A stretch of 64,000 bases of DNA from Kyrpidia sp. (GTDB taxonomy: Bacteria > Bacillota > Bacilli > Kyrpidiales > Kyrpidiaceae), in assembly GCA_029960885.1 (NCBI GenBank), contig JASBVV010000001.1, positions 1-64,000 of the forward strand, written 5' to 3'. Shown piece by piece: positions 42,577 to 51,237 of the stretch. Within the stretch, counting starts at the first letter, position 1; every line of letters begins with the position of its first letter. The notes beneath the pieces were generated by a model, which searched no databases, had not been told where the DNA came from, and saw only the letters and a list, made by a program, of their open reading frames with translations. The position numbers and the translations under genes are program-made.

Positions 42577-43797
42577 TTGACCAAGGGCGACATCATCGTC
42601 AGTCTGGACGTTGGGACGTCCAGGATCCGGGTCATCATTGGAGAAATTGCAGGTAGCAATCTGAACGTGATCGGAGTCGGCACCGCACCCGGAGACGGCC
42701 TTCGGCACGGGGCCATTGTCGACATCGACAAGACCGTCCAAGCCATTCGGGAAGCGGTGGAACACGCGGAGCGCATGGTCGGCGTACATATTCAGTCGGC
42801 CTATGTGGGGGTGTCGGGGAGCCATATCGCCCTTCAGTCCAGCCATGGGGTGGTGGCGGTCTCGTCACCCGACCGGGAGATCACCGAAGACGATGTGGAC
42901 CGAGTGCTTCAAGCCGCCCGGGTGATCGCCCTGCCTCCCGAGCGGGAGATCGTGGATGTGGTCCCCAAGGAATACGTGGTCGACGGTTTGGAAGGGATTA
43001 CCGATCCGCGGGGAATGATCGGGGTTCGTCTGGAAGTGGACGCCCACATCATCACCGGATCCCGAACGGTGATCCACAACCTGGTTCGATGTGTGGAACG
43101 GGCGGAACTAGAGATCGCCGGTTTGGTTCTCCTTCCTCTCGCCGCGGGAGCTGTCGCCCTCTCCCCCGATGAGAAAAAGCTCGGCGTCGTGCTGGTCGAT
43201 CTCGGCGCCGGCGCCACGACGATCTCGGTGTTCGAGCGAGGCACCCTGGCCGGAATGAGTGTACTACCGGTCGGCGGCGACTATGTGACCAATGATATTG
43301 CCATCGGTCTGCGGACGCAAACGGACGTGGCCGAGATGATCAAATCGAAATACGGATGGGCCATGGTCGCCCTGGCGCCCGGGGATGAACATTTCAAAGT
43401 CCCACGGATCGGCAGCCAGGACGAGAAAGAGGTCTCGGCGCCGGAGTTGGCGGAAATCATCGAACCGCGCCTGCAGGAGATTTTTTACCTGATTCGCCGT
43501 GAAATCGAGCGCATGGGTGTGGCCAGGGAGGTTCCAGGAGGCTATGTCCTGTACGGCGGCGTCTCCGCCACCCGCGGCATCGACAAACTCGGTGAGCACG
43601 AATTGTCCGCCCCCGTGAGGGTGGCCGTACCGGAATTTCTGGGAGTGCGGGATACTTCGTTTGTCAACGGGGTGGGCATTATCCGCTTTGTCGCCAACCA
43701 TAGCCACCGCCGGGCCGTGGTTCATCAGCCCGCTCGCAGGGGGGCTTCCCCGGGGCTGATTCGACGGATTAAGAGTTGGTTTGCCGATTTTATGTGA
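42577..43797 (+). CDS. ftsA: cell-division actin-like protein FtsA
   Basis: A 406-residue actin-fold ATPase that tethers FtsZ to the membrane. IVSLDVGTSRIRVIIGEI (phosphate 1), LVDLGAGATTISVFERG (phosphate 2) and VLYGGVSATRGIDKL (adenosine motif) are seen, and the C-terminus GLIRRIKSWFADFM is the amphipathic membrane-binding helix. TTG start at 42577. Preceded by a sigma-H-like promoter and followed by ftsZ. Confidence 0.95.
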   Translation: MTKGDIIVSLDVGTSRIRVIIGEIAGSNLNVIGVGTAPGDGLRHGAIVDIDKTVQAIREAVEHAERMVGVHIQSAYVGVSGSHIALQSSHGVVAVSSPDREITEDDVDRVLQAARVIALPPEREIVDVVPKEYVVDGLEGITDPRGMIGVRLEVDAHIITGSRTVIHNLVRCVERAELEIAGLVLLPLAAGAVALSPDEKKLGVVLVDLGAGATTISVFERGTLAGMSVLPVGGDYVTNDIAIGLRTQTDVAEMIKSKYGWAMVALAPGDEHFKVPRIGSQDEKEVSAPELAEIIEPRLQEIFYLIRREIERMGVAREVPGGYVLYGGVSATRGIDKLGEHELSAPVRVAVPEFLGVRDTSFVNGVGIIRFVANHSHRRAVVHQPARRGASPGLIRRIKSWFADFM

Positions 43798-43813
43798 GCG
43801 GAGGGGAACGGTG

Positions 43814-44883
43814 ATGCTCGGTTCGAATTCGACACGGAGCACCTCGCACAGATCAAGGTGATCGGCGTGGGAGGGGGAGGTTGCAATGCGGTCAACCGGA
43901 TGATCGAGGCGGGCATCAAGGGGGTGGAGTTCATTGCGGTGAACACCGATGCCCAGGCCTTGCAATTATCCAAGGCGGAGAGCCGGCTGCAGATCGGGGA
44001 GAAGTTGACCAGGGGTCTCGGGGCCGGGGCCAACCCCGAAATCGGCAAGAAAGCGGCGGATGAAAGCCGGGAGCAGATCATGAATTCCCTGCGCGGGGCG
44101 GACATGGTTTTCGTCACGGCGGGGATGGGCGGCGGCACCGGAACCGGGGCGGCGCCGGTGATTGCCGAGATCGCCAAGGAGCTCGGTTCGCTGACGGTGG
44201 GGGTGGTGACCAAGCCGTTCAGCTTTGAGGGGCGCCGGCGCATGAACCAGGCGGAGCAAGGGATTCAACACCTGAAGGAGAAAGTGGACACACTGATCGT
44301 GATACCCAACGACCGCCTGTTGGAGATCGTGGACCGCAACACGCCGATGCTCGAGGCGTTTCGGGAAGCGGACAACGTGTTGCGTCAAGGGGTCTCCGGC
44401 ATTTCGGACCTGATCGCCGTGCCCGGGTTGATCAATGTGGACTTTGCCGACGTGAAAACGATCATGACCGAGCGGGGCTCGGCGCTGATGGGCATCGGCG
44501 TCTCCAGCGGGGAGAATCGTGCGGCGGAAGCGGCGAAAAAGGCGATTTGCAGTCCGCTGCTGGAAACGTCGATCGACGGGGCGCGCGGCGTGCTGATGCA
44601 TATCGCGGGGGGGAACAATCTCAGCCTGTTCGAGGTCAACGAAGCGGCGGACATCGTGTCCTCGGCGGCCGATCCGGAAGTCAACATGATTTTCGGCGCG
44701 GTGATCAATCAGGATTTGAAAGATGAGATCGTGGTGACCGTGATTGCCACCGGTTTTGAGCACAAACCGCAGATGCAGGCGAAACCGGTGAACAAGCTGG
44801 AAATTCGTCCCTTTCAAAACTCCGCCTCGAATCAGCAAGAGGATTACCACATCCCCGCATTTCTCCGACATCGGCGGGGATAA
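43814..44883 (+). CDS. ftsZ: cell-division tubulin-like GTPase FtsZ, apparent 1-base frameshift in codons 2-4
   Basis: The Z-ring GTPase. [13 protein letters not shown] and the GTP signature [10 protein letters not shown] are intact, and the tail [16 protein letters not shown] is the conserved peptide that binds FtsA and SepF. A ribosome site (GGAGGGG) fits ATG 43814, but that ATG is one base out of frame with the conserved [18 protein letters not shown] that follows. One extra base between 43817 and 43822 would give ML[13 protein letters not shown]. The only in-frame start is GTG 43858, which would remove conserved residues and lacks a ribosome site. FtsZ is essential, so sequence error is likely. 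Confidence 0.93.
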
Positions 44884-44910
44884 GCGGCGACGCGCTTCCC
44901 CTGCGGCTGC

Positions 44911-44938
44911 GCTCCCGGACCATCCGGGGGCTTTTTTT
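44911..44938 (+). terminator. terminator of ftsAZ
   Basis: GCTCCCGGA (44911-44919) pairs with TCCGGGGGC (44923-44931) around CCA, followed by seven T. Confidence 0.85.
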
Positions 44939-44944
44939 GTCCCC

Positions 44945-44988
44945 TTCGTCAAGGTATGACAAAGTTTGTCATAGACATGTACTATACT
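44945..44988 (+). promoter_or_regulatory. Spo0A-dependent spoIIG-type promoter with long spacer
   Basis: Two 0A-like boxes 20 bases apart, TTCGTCAAG (44945-44953) and TTTGTCATA (44965-44973), flank ATGACA (44956-44961), a good -35 placed 21 bases from TATACT (44983-44988). B. subtilis spoIIG has the same unusual long spacer and needs Spo0A~P. The second box also belongs to a perfect inverted repeat, ATGACAAA-G-TTTGTCAT. Confidence 0.7.
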
Positions 44989-45028
44989 GTTTCGTACGAC
45001 GCCCCGGTTTGAAGGTGGGGTGGAACCC

Positions 45029-45979
45029 GTGCCCGTGATGTACGGAGATCTGGTTTTCGCGGTGAACGCGTTGATGGACGCGGCGACCCTGTGGGCCACA
45101 GCCTGGATTCTCCGCATCCGCCCGAGGCCGTGGCGGGTGATCCCGGCCGCCGCCCTCGGGGCGGTTTACGCTTTGGCGGCGCTGTTCCTGCCGGTTCTCG
45201 GAGACTGGTGGTTCCGCACGGCGGTATCCGTGGTCATGTTGCGGTTGGCTCTGCCTCTTCGCGGCGGATGGGACCTCATTCAGGGCACCGCCTGCTTTTA
45301 TCTGGCCAATTTTGTGTTCGCCGGGGCCGTGATCGCCCTACAGGTCACCGCGGGGGGAAGCGCCCAGACCGGGGCCGGCCTGGTGGTGTTCACCCGGACT
45401 CCCGGGTGGCTTTGGCGACTGCGGACCGGGGCGCTTTTGGCCGGCATTCCGTTGGGGCTTATGGCCCTGGCCGGACTGTATCGGGTCAAGGTGCAAAACG
45501 ACCGCCTGTTTCGACATGTCGGCCGGCTGGTGATCGTCACGCCGCTGGGTTCTTGTGAGGTACCGGCTCTGGTGGACTCGGGGAACCAGCTTCTGGAACC
45601 TCTCAGCGGCTGGCCGGTGGTCATTGCGGAAGCCGGCGCTCTTCGGTCGGTCCTTCCGGAACAACTGACCGACTGGCTGATGGGGAGCCCGGGGTTGGGG
45701 CGCGATCCGCCGAGGCTGCCCGAAGTGCAGCTTCCCGAAGAGTGGTCTTCCCGAGTTCGGGTGGTTCCCTGGCGGGGCATCGGCGGTCGCGGCGGGGTTC
45801 TGGTCGCGATTCGTCCCGACATGATTCAAATGCGGCAGGGAAGGGACATGTGGATCAGCGACCGGGTGTATGTGGCGGTTCAGGGGCAGCCCGTGGACGC
45901 GCGTGACCGGTACGCGGCCATTGTACCTGCATCGGTGTTCGATTCGGAGGCGGCCCTCGCGGAACGAGCCGGTCACTGA
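45029..45979 (+). CDS. spoIIGA: sigma-E processing aspartic protease SpoIIGA
   Basis: A 316-residue protein: five hydrophobic segments in the first 150 residues, then a cytoplasmic aspartic-protease domain with [13 protein letters not shown]. With the start at GTG 45029 the catalytic Asp falls at position 183, the same number as in B. subtilis as I recall it. AAGGTGGGG precedes that start at good distance; GTG 45020 and ATG 45038 are alternatives. It cleaves pro-sigma-E in the mother cell when signalled by SpoIIR. sigE follows in 13 bases. Confidence 0.93.
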   Translation: MPVMYGDLVFAVNALMDAATLWATAWILRIRPRPWRVIPAAALGAVYALAALFLPVLGDWWFRTAVSVVMLRLALPLRGGWDLIQGTACFYLANFVFAGAVIALQVTAGGSAQTGAGLVVFTRTPGWLWRLRTGALLAGIPLGLMALAGLYRVKVQNDRLFRHVGRLVIVTPLGSCEVPALVDSGNQLLEPLSGWPVVIAEAGALRSVLPEQLTDWLMGSPGLGRDPPRLPEVQLPEEWSSRVRVVPWRGIGGRGGVLVAIRPDMIQMRQGRDMWISDRVYVAVQGQPVDARDRYAAIVPASVFDSEAALAERAGH

Positions 45980-45992
45980 AGGAGGACACGAT

Positions 45993-46721
45993 ATGAGCGA
46001 ACGCTGGGAGAGGTGGCGATGGCGTCTCCGCTTTTGGTGGTGGCGCATCACCGGACGGCTGTTCAAAGGGGAAGAAGTGGATTATGTCGGAGGCGGTGAG
46101 GCCCTTCCACCTCCCTTAACCCGGGAGGAAGAAGAAGCCCTGTTGGCGCGATTGACCCAGGGCGATGAATCGGTGCGTTCCACCTTGATCGAGCGGAATC
46201 TGCGACTGGTCGTGTACATCGCCCGGAAATTCGAGAATACCGGAATCTATATTGAAGATCTCGTATCCATCGGCACCATCGGCCTCATCAAAGCCGTGAA
46301 CACGTTCGACCCCCAGAAGCGAATCAAGCTGGCCACTTATGCGTCCCGATGCATTGAAAACGAGATCCTCATGTTTTTGCGGAGGAACAACAAGGTTCGG
46401 GCGGAAGTCTCTTTTGACGAGCCGTTGAACGTGGATTGGGACGGCAACGAATTGCTGTTGTCCGACGTGCTGGGGACCGAGAACGACACGATTTATCGGA
46501 ACATCGAGCAAGAGATCGACAGGCACTTGCTGTACGACGCCTTGGGGAAACTCACCGAGCGGGAACGAAAAATCATGGAACTGCGATTCGGCCTGACGGG
46601 AGGCCGGGAGATGACCCAGAAGGACGTGGCGGATTTGCTCGGGATCTCCCAGTCCTACATTTCTCGTTTGGAAAAACGGATCATCAAACGGCTGCGCAAG
46701 GAATTCAATCGAATGCTATAA
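45993..46721 (+). CDS. sigE: RNA polymerase sporulation sigma factor E (precursor)
   Basis: A 242-residue sigma-70 family factor, the early mother-cell sigma. The pro-sequence of about 30 residues is rich in Trp and Arg ([19 protein letters not shown]) and should lie on the membrane; cleavage by SpoIIGA is expected near D30-Y31, by analogy to the YY site ahead of IGGSEALPPP. Region 2 ([20 protein letters not shown]), [15 protein letters not shown] and the helix-turn-helix [19 protein letters not shown] are strongly conserved. ATG 45993 follows GAAGGAGG. Confidence 0.97.
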   Translation: MSERWERWRWRLRFWWWRITGRLFKGEEVDYVGGGEALPPPLTREEEEALLARLTQGDESVRSTLIERNLRLVVYIARKFENTGIYIEDLVSIGTIGLIKAVNTFDPQKRIKLATYASRCIENEILMFLRRNNKVRAEVSFDEPLNVDWDGNELLLSDVLGTENDTIYRNIEQEIDRHLLYDALGKLTERERKIMELRFGLTGGREMTQKDVADLLGISQSYISRLEKRIIKRLRKEFNRML

Positions 46722-46724
46722 CTG

Positions 46725-46753
46725 CATATTTCTTCCCTCCCAGGGGATACTGA
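46725..46753 (+). promoter_or_regulatory. forespore (sigma-F/sigma-G type) promoter of sigG
   Basis: GCATA (46725-46729), a 14-base spacer and GGGGATACTG (46744-46753). The latter fits GGNNANAHTR fully. Forespore transcription of sigG is expected, first by sigma-F and then by sigma-G itself. Confidence 0.7.
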
Positions 46754-46795
46754 TGACCGGGCCGACGGCCCACGGATCGACGCGGGAGGGACAAC

Positions 46796-47581
46796 ATGAA
46801 ACGCAACAAGGTGGAAATTTGCGGAGTCAACACCTCGCAGTTGCCGGTACTGACCAACGCCGAGATGCGAAAGTTGTTCGCCGACCTCCAGGCCGGCGAC
46901 CTCACCGCCCGGGAACGCTTGATTCATGGCAACCTGCGCCTGGTTCTCTCCGTCATCCAGCGTTTCAACAACCGGGGAGAGAATGTGGACGATCTGTTCC
47001 AGGTCGGATGTATCGGTTTGATGAAAGCCATCGATAACTTCGATCTCAGCCAGAACGTCAAATTTTCCACCTATGCGGTTCCGATGATCATCGGGGAGAT
47101 TCGGCGGTATCTGCGCGACAACAATCCCATTCGCGTCAGCCGCTCGCTGCGGGACATCGCGTACAAAGCCCTGCAGGTGCGGGATCAACTGACCAACGAA
47201 CGGTTGCGGGAACCGACCATCACGGAAATTTCCGAGCAGTTGAATCTGCCCAAAGAGGATGTGGTGTTCGCCCTGGATGCGATCCAAGATCCGGTGTCCC
47301 TGTTCGAGCCGATCTATCATGACGGGGGCGACCCGATTTATGTCATGGACCAGATCCGGGATGAGCGCCACCAGGATGTCCTGTGGGTGGAGGAGATCGC
47401 CCTTCGGGAAGCGCTGAACAAACTGGGGAAGCGGGAACAAAAAATTCTATCAATGCGCTTCTTTGAAGGGAAGACCCAGATGGAGGTGGCCGAGGAAATC
47501 GGGATCTCCCAAGCTCAGGTGTCCAGATTGGAAAAATCGGCCATCCAGCATATGCAAAAATTCATCAAGGTCCAGGGATGA
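46796..47581 (+). CDS. sigG: RNA polymerase sporulation sigma factor G
   Basis: A 261-residue late forespore sigma factor. The N-terminus KVEICGVNTSQLPVL is characteristic of sigma-G and its regulation. DDLFQVGCIGLMKAIDNFD (region 2), KFSTYAVPMIIGEIRRYLRD and EVAEEIGISQAQVSRLEK (region 4) are intact. It follows sigE as in B. subtilis but has its own forespore promoter. A strong terminator closes the unit. Confidence 0.97.
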   Translation: MKRNKVEICGVNTSQLPVLTNAEMRKLFADLQAGDLTARERLIHGNLRLVLSVIQRFNNRGENVDDLFQVGCIGLMKAIDNFDLSQNVKFSTYAVPMIIGEIRRYLRDNNPIRVSRSLRDIAYKALQVRDQLTNERLREPTITEISEQLNLPKEDVVFALDAIQDPVSLFEPIYHDGGDPIYVMDQIRDERHQDVLWVEEIALREALNKLGKREQKILSMRFFEGKTQMEVAEEIGISQAQVSRLEKSAIQHMQKFIKVQG

Positions 47582-47602
47582 AAAGTCCGGTCCTCACACG
47601 GC

Positions 47603-47629
47603 GGCGCCTCGGGGGCGCTTTTTTTTTTT
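47603..47629 (+). terminator. terminator of sigG
   Basis: GCGCC (47604-47608) and GGCGC (47614-47618) form the stem, followed by eleven T. Confidence 0.8.
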
Positions 47630-47699
47630 GGGCACTTTCCCAGGCCGGCCGCATATATAAGGGGTGAAAGGCAAGGACCGCGGAAGCAGGGATGAGGCG

Positions 47700-47999
47700 A
47701 TGGCCACCATGAAGGCATCGGAACTGCAAGCGAAGGATGTCGTCAATATTCGTGACGGCGCCAGGCTCGGGACGGTGGGGGACTTGGACATCGATCTCGA
47801 CCAGGGGGTGGTCCGGGCCATTGTCGTGCCCGGATCGGCCCGGCTGTTCGGATTGTGGCGGGGCGGGCAGGAGTATGTGATCCCTTGGGATCAGATCGTG
47901 AAAATCGGCACGGATGTCATCTTGGTGGAGTTGCGCCCGGCCGTGGAGGCCGAGGTGTACCGCCCCACGGGCGGTCCCGGTGTGTCCGAGGGGTACTGA
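47700..47999 (+). CDS. ylmC: YlmC/YmxH family PRC-barrel sporulation protein
   Basis: A 99-residue protein: ASELQAKDVVNIRDGARLGTV and DLDIDLDQGVVRAIVVPG form a PRC-barrel-like beta fold, and YVIPWDQIVKIGTDVILV is the YlmC/YmxH signature. Members are small spore-former proteins of unknown biochemical role. It lies directly after sigG and ahead of the ylm cell-division genes. ATG 47700 or 47709 may start it. Confidence 0.85.
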   Translation: MATMKASELQAKDVVNIRDGARLGTVGDLDIDLDQGVVRAIVVPGSARLFGLWRGGQEYVIPWDQIVKIGTDVILVELRPAVEAEVYRPTGGPGVSEGY

Positions 48000-48046
48000 G
48001 ATGTGGTACACTGTGGGCGAGAACCTACAGGTTGGGGGAGCGGGGC

Positions 48047-48892
48047 ATGGAATGGGAGTTGGCCCGGACGGGGGGCGTGGCCTATTGGAGAATGGCGGCA
48101 TGGGAATCTCTGGGCGGGGTTCGCGCCCGTTTTTTCACCCGGTTGGGCGGCTCCAGCCGGCCTCCTTACGACAGCCTGAATTTCGGGTTTGGGTCGGGGG
48201 ATGCGATCGAGACGGTACAGGACAACCGCCGGCGGGCCGCCGCCTCTTTCGGCCGGTCACTTGAATCCTGGACGTTTTGCCATCAGGTTCACGGCAACCG
48301 GATCCTGTCCGTCTCCGCGGCCGATGCGGGTCGGGGAGCTCTGGGGCCGCACGACATTCTGGGGGAAGCGGACGGGATGGTCACCCGGGAGCCGGGGGTG
48401 GTCCTCGCCGTTCTGGCGGCCGATTGTGTGCCGGTTCTGCTTTATGCCCCCGATATCGGGGCGGTGGCGGCGGTCCACGCCGGGTGGCGCGGCACGGCGG
48501 TTCGGGTTGTGGAAGCGGCCATCGGCGCATTGGTGGATTGGGGGGCGGCCGCGGATCGGATGTACGGGGCCATCGGGCCGTCCATCGGTCCGTGCTGTTA
48601 CGAGGTGGACGATCGGGTGCGCCTTGCGTTCGACGATCACTGGACCGCCGTCCCCGAAGGGGTGTTTGTGCCGAATCGTCCCGGCCACTACACCCTGGAT
48701 TTGTGGGGGGCCAACCGAGAGATCCTGCGGCAAAACGGCGTGCCCGGGGAACGGGTTGCGGTGCTGGGCGTGTGCACGTCCTGTCGGCCCGATGTCTGTT
48801 ATTCGCACCGAAGAGATCGCGGCGTGACCGGCCGGATGGCGGCGGCTGTGGCTCTGGTGCACGGCGGTCCGACGTCCGGGACGGAGGGATAA
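48047..48892 (+). CDS. pgeF: peptidoglycan editing factor PgeF (YlmD, laccase-domain)
   Basis: A 281-residue multicopper-polyphenol-oxidase-fold protein. FCHQVHGN, VLAADCVPVLLYAP, and AAVHAGWRGTAVRVV hold the metal-binding His/Cys residues. Homologues clear peptidoglycan precursors that carry L-Ser in place of L-Ala, and some act as purine nucleoside phosphorylases. ATG 48047 follows GGGGGAGCGGGG. Immediately followed by the YggS gene. Confidence 0.92.
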   Translation: MEWELARTGGVAYWRMAAWESLGGVRARFFTRLGGSSRPPYDSLNFGFGSGDAIETVQDNRRRAAASFGRSLESWTFCHQVHGNRILSVSAADAGRGALGPHDILGEADGMVTREPGVVLAVLAADCVPVLLYAPDIGAVAAVHAGWRGTAVRVVEAAIGALVDWGAAADRMYGAIGPSIGPCCYEVDDRVRLAFDDHWTAVPEGVFVPNRPGHYTLDLWGANREILRQNGVPGERVAVLGVCTSCRPDVCYSHRRDRGVTGRMAAAVALVHGGPTSGTEG

Positions 48893-48895
48893 GAC

Positions 48896-49630
48896 ATGAC
48901 CATCGAAGAGCGGCTCGAGTTCGTGAAAGGACGGATTGCCCGGGCGTGCGCCCGGGTGGGACGCGATCCGGGCGGGGTCCGGCTGGTCGCCGTCAGCAAG
49001 TACATCGATGCGCTCCAGGCCGGGCGGTGGGTGAGAGCCGGGCTGACCGACCTCGGGGAGAATCGGTGGCGGGTGGCGAAAGAGAAGGTCGAGTCTTTCG
49101 GGGGCGAGGTGACCTGGCATTTTATCGGCCACCTGCAAACCAACAAGGTCAAACCCGTGGTGGAACATTTCACATGGCTTCATTCGCTGGACAGGCTTTC
49201 CCTGGTCGACGCCTTGGCCAAACGGTTGGGAGAGGTCGAGCTTGCGGGGGGTCGTCCTTTTTATACCCTGGTGCAGGTGAACGTGGCCGGGGAAGAGACC
49301 AAAAGCGGCATCCCCCCCGAGGATGTGGGGGATCTCCTCGATTACATACACGGTCTTCGCCGGTCGCCGCGCTGGAAGATGGCCGGATTTATGACCATGG
49401 CTCCCCGGGTGCGGGAGGCCGAAGAGGCGCGGGAAGTGTTTCGCGGACTGCGTGAAATTCGAGACCGGTTTGCCGATCATCCCGTCTGGGAAGGTCGGAG
49501 TGCCCTGGAGTTGTCCATGGGCATGTCCGACGATTATGAAGTGGCGGTGGAAGAAGGGGCGACCATGGTTCGCCTGGGCCGGGTGTTGCTGGGGGATGAG
49601 GGAGCCGGTGGAGCAGCCGACTCTGAATGA
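48896..49630 (+). CDS. ylmE: YggS-family pyridoxal-phosphate homeostasis protein (YlmE)
   Basis: A 244-residue TIM-barrel PLP-binding protein. The PLP lysine is in LVAVSKY (residues about 30-36), with GENRWRVAKEK, WHFIGHLQTNKVK and MGMSDDYEVAVEEGATMVRLG. These proteins balance cellular PLP and amino acid pools and have no known catalysis. Three-base gap from pgeF; the pairing is as in B. subtilis ylmD-ylmE. Confidence 0.94.
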   Translation: MTIEERLEFVKGRIARACARVGRDPGGVRLVAVSKYIDALQAGRWVRAGLTDLGENRWRVAKEKVESFGGEVTWHFIGHLQTNKVKPVVEHFTWLHSLDRLSLVDALAKRLGEVELAGGRPFYTLVQVNVAGEETKSGIPPEDVGDLLDYIHGLRRSPRWKMAGFMTMAPRVREAEEAREVFRGLREIRDRFADHPVWEGRSALELSMGMSDDYEVAVEEGATMVRLGRVLLGDEGAGGAADSE

Positions 49631-49649
49631 AAGGGAGAGGGATGACGGT

Positions 49650-50075
49650 ATGAGCGGTCGGGTTCGCCGATGGTTGCAGTTCCTCGGTTTTGGCGACGAT
49701 GACTTGATCGAAGAACCCCGGGAGGAGGAGGTTCCGGGTCCGATGGCGGCGCCCGGGAAAAAGGGGGCGGTGGTCAGCCTTCACCAGCCCAAGGCGGTGA
49801 AACTGGTGCTGTGTGAACCCGCCCGATTCGAGGAAGGGCAGGGCATCGCGGATCACCTGCGCAATCGCCGGGCGGCGGTGATCAATCTGCAAAAGGTTCC
49901 TTATGAAGAAGGGCTGCGCATCATGGATTTTCTCAGCGGCGTCTTGTACGCTTTGGGGGGCACCATGCAGAAAATCGGCCCTCAGATTATTCTCTGTGCT
50001 CCGGACAATGTGGATGTGCAGGGGGCCATCTCCGATTACCTGAACCAACAGGAGTCCCAGGACAAAATGAGGTGA
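49650..50075 (+). CDS. sepF: cell-division protein SepF
   Basis: A 141-residue protein: an N-terminal amphipathic helix (RVRRWLQFLGFG) that binds membrane, a flexible acidic linker, and the SepF core (VVSLHQPKAVKLVLCEPARF, then VINLQKVPYEEGLRIMDFLSG). SepF polymerises into rings that bundle FtsZ and can replace FtsA. The ATG at 49650 follows GGGAGAGGG. Usual place between yggS and yggT. Confidence 0.94.
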   Translation: MSGRVRRWLQFLGFGDDDLIEEPREEEVPGPMAAPGKKGAVVSLHQPKAVKLVLCEPARFEEGQGIADHLRNRRAAVINLQKVPYEEGLRIMDFLSGVLYALGGTMQKIGPQIILCAPDNVDVQGAISDYLNQQESQDKMR

Positions 50076-50084
50076 AGCGCGGCG

Positions 50085-50387
50085 TTGAACGTGTACATGA
50101 CGGTGATTCAACTGGTGGAGATCGTGCTCAATGTCTACTGGTACCTGCTTGTCGCCCGGGGATTCCTTTCATTTTTTCCCGACGTCTGGCATACCCGGTT
50201 GGGCGATTGGCTGGTGCGGCTGACGGAGCCGTACCTGGCTTTGTTTCGGCGGTTCATTCCCAGTTTGCCCCTCGGTGCGGTCTCGCTGGATCTCTCGTAT
50301 CTCGTGGCTCTCATCGTCTATTTGTTCCTCGAACGGGGTGTGTGGCAACTGCTCGCATGGATCTTTCAGATGGCGGGGCTGATGTAG
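50085..50387 (+). CDS. ylmG: YggT family membrane protein (YlmG)
   Basis: A 100-residue protein with two hydrophobic hairpins (LVEIVLNVYWYLLVARGFLSF; LSYLVALIVYLFLERGVWQLL) and the family linker RLTEPYLALFRRFIPSL. Function is uncertain; it is linked to membrane or cell-division organisation. TTG start 50085 fits the GAGGTGA ribosome site better than ATG 50097. Confidence 0.9.
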   Translation: MNVYMTVIQLVEIVLNVYWYLLVARGFLSFFPDVWHTRLGDWLVRLTEPYLALFRRFIPSLPLGAVSLDLSYLVALIVYLFLERGVWQLLAWIFQMAGLM

Positions 50388-51161
50388 GTGTCATTTCCGT
50401 GGGAATCTCACCTTCATCCGGGTGAGCGGCCGTTCGCCCGGCAGGCCCTGCGGTGGGTGGAGGCGGCCGGGGAACGTTGGCGCCCGGTGTTGACCGATTT
50501 TTACGATCATCGCCGGCAACAGATCGTCCGGGTGATCGCCGCCACCGTGGGCGGTGTCAAGGTTCGCGCCTGGGGCGGTTACCCCGAGGCCGAGCGGGCC
50601 AGGCTGTGGATCGCCCCCGAGCCGCTCGTGCCCCGGGAGGACGACTGGGAGCTGGGGTTTGTGAGGGTCCGGGCCAGAGGCGCCTCCTGGTCGCACGGGG
50701 ATGTGCTGGGATCCCTTCTCGGCCTGGGCATTCGCCGGGAGAAAATCGGCGATCTCTCGGTGGCTCCCGAGGAAGCCCGGTGCATTGTCACCGAGGAAAT
50801 GACGGCGTTTTTGTGCGTCCACTGGCGAAAGATCGGAAGGTTTTCCGTTCATCCCGAGGCGATCGCGGACCGGGATTTTGTCCCCCCGGAGATGTCCTGG
50901 CGGGAGGAGCGCGTGTCCGTCGCCTCCCTGCGCTTGGATGCGGTGCTGCACGAGGCGTTGCACTGGCCCCGCCAAAAGGCGGCGGATTGGATCAAGAAAG
51001 GCATGGTTCAGGTCAATTGGGCCGTGTGCGGGGAAGTTTCCCGGGAGGTGGCGGCCGGGGACACTCTCTCGGTTCGCGGCGTCGGGCGTCTGAGGATCGC
51101 CGGAGTGGAAGGGCGGAGTCGTCGGGGAAGATGGATCTTGCGGGTCGGGTTTCTGCAGTAG
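50388..51161 (+). CDS. ylmH: YlmH family S4-domain RNA-binding protein
   Basis: A 257-residue protein. The N-terminal part (LTDFYDHRRQQIVRVIAA; ALLG-like VLGSLLGLGIRREKIGDL) is the YlmH domain and the C-terminal 60 residues (SLRLDAVLHEALHWPRQKAADWIKKGMV in two parts) are an S4 RNA-binding fold. Recent work assigns YlmH to rescue of stalled large ribosomal subunits in B. subtilis. GTG start adjoins the YggT stop. Confidence 0.9.
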   Translation: MSFPWESHLHPGERPFARQALRWVEAAGERWRPVLTDFYDHRRQQIVRVIAATVGGVKVRAWGGYPEAERARLWIAPEPLVPREDDWELGFVRVRARGASWSHGDVLGSLLGLGIRREKIGDLSVAPEEARCIVTEEMTAFLCVHWRKIGRFSVHPEAIADRDFVPPEMSWREERVSVASLRLDAVLHEALHWPRQKAADWIKKGMVQVNWAVCGEVSREVAAGDTLSVRGVGRLRIAGVEGRSRRGRWILRVGFLQ

Positions 51162-51237
51162 TCGGGTGCAGGATTTCCCGAACCGGCGTCGAATTTTTAG
51201 GGACAGCACGGATGCAGACTCGGGGGAGGTGGGCGGC

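Noticed and set aside
47650-47665. GCATATATAA ahead of ylmC as a sporulation (sigma-E) -10
   Set aside because: No matching -35 at a suitable distance.
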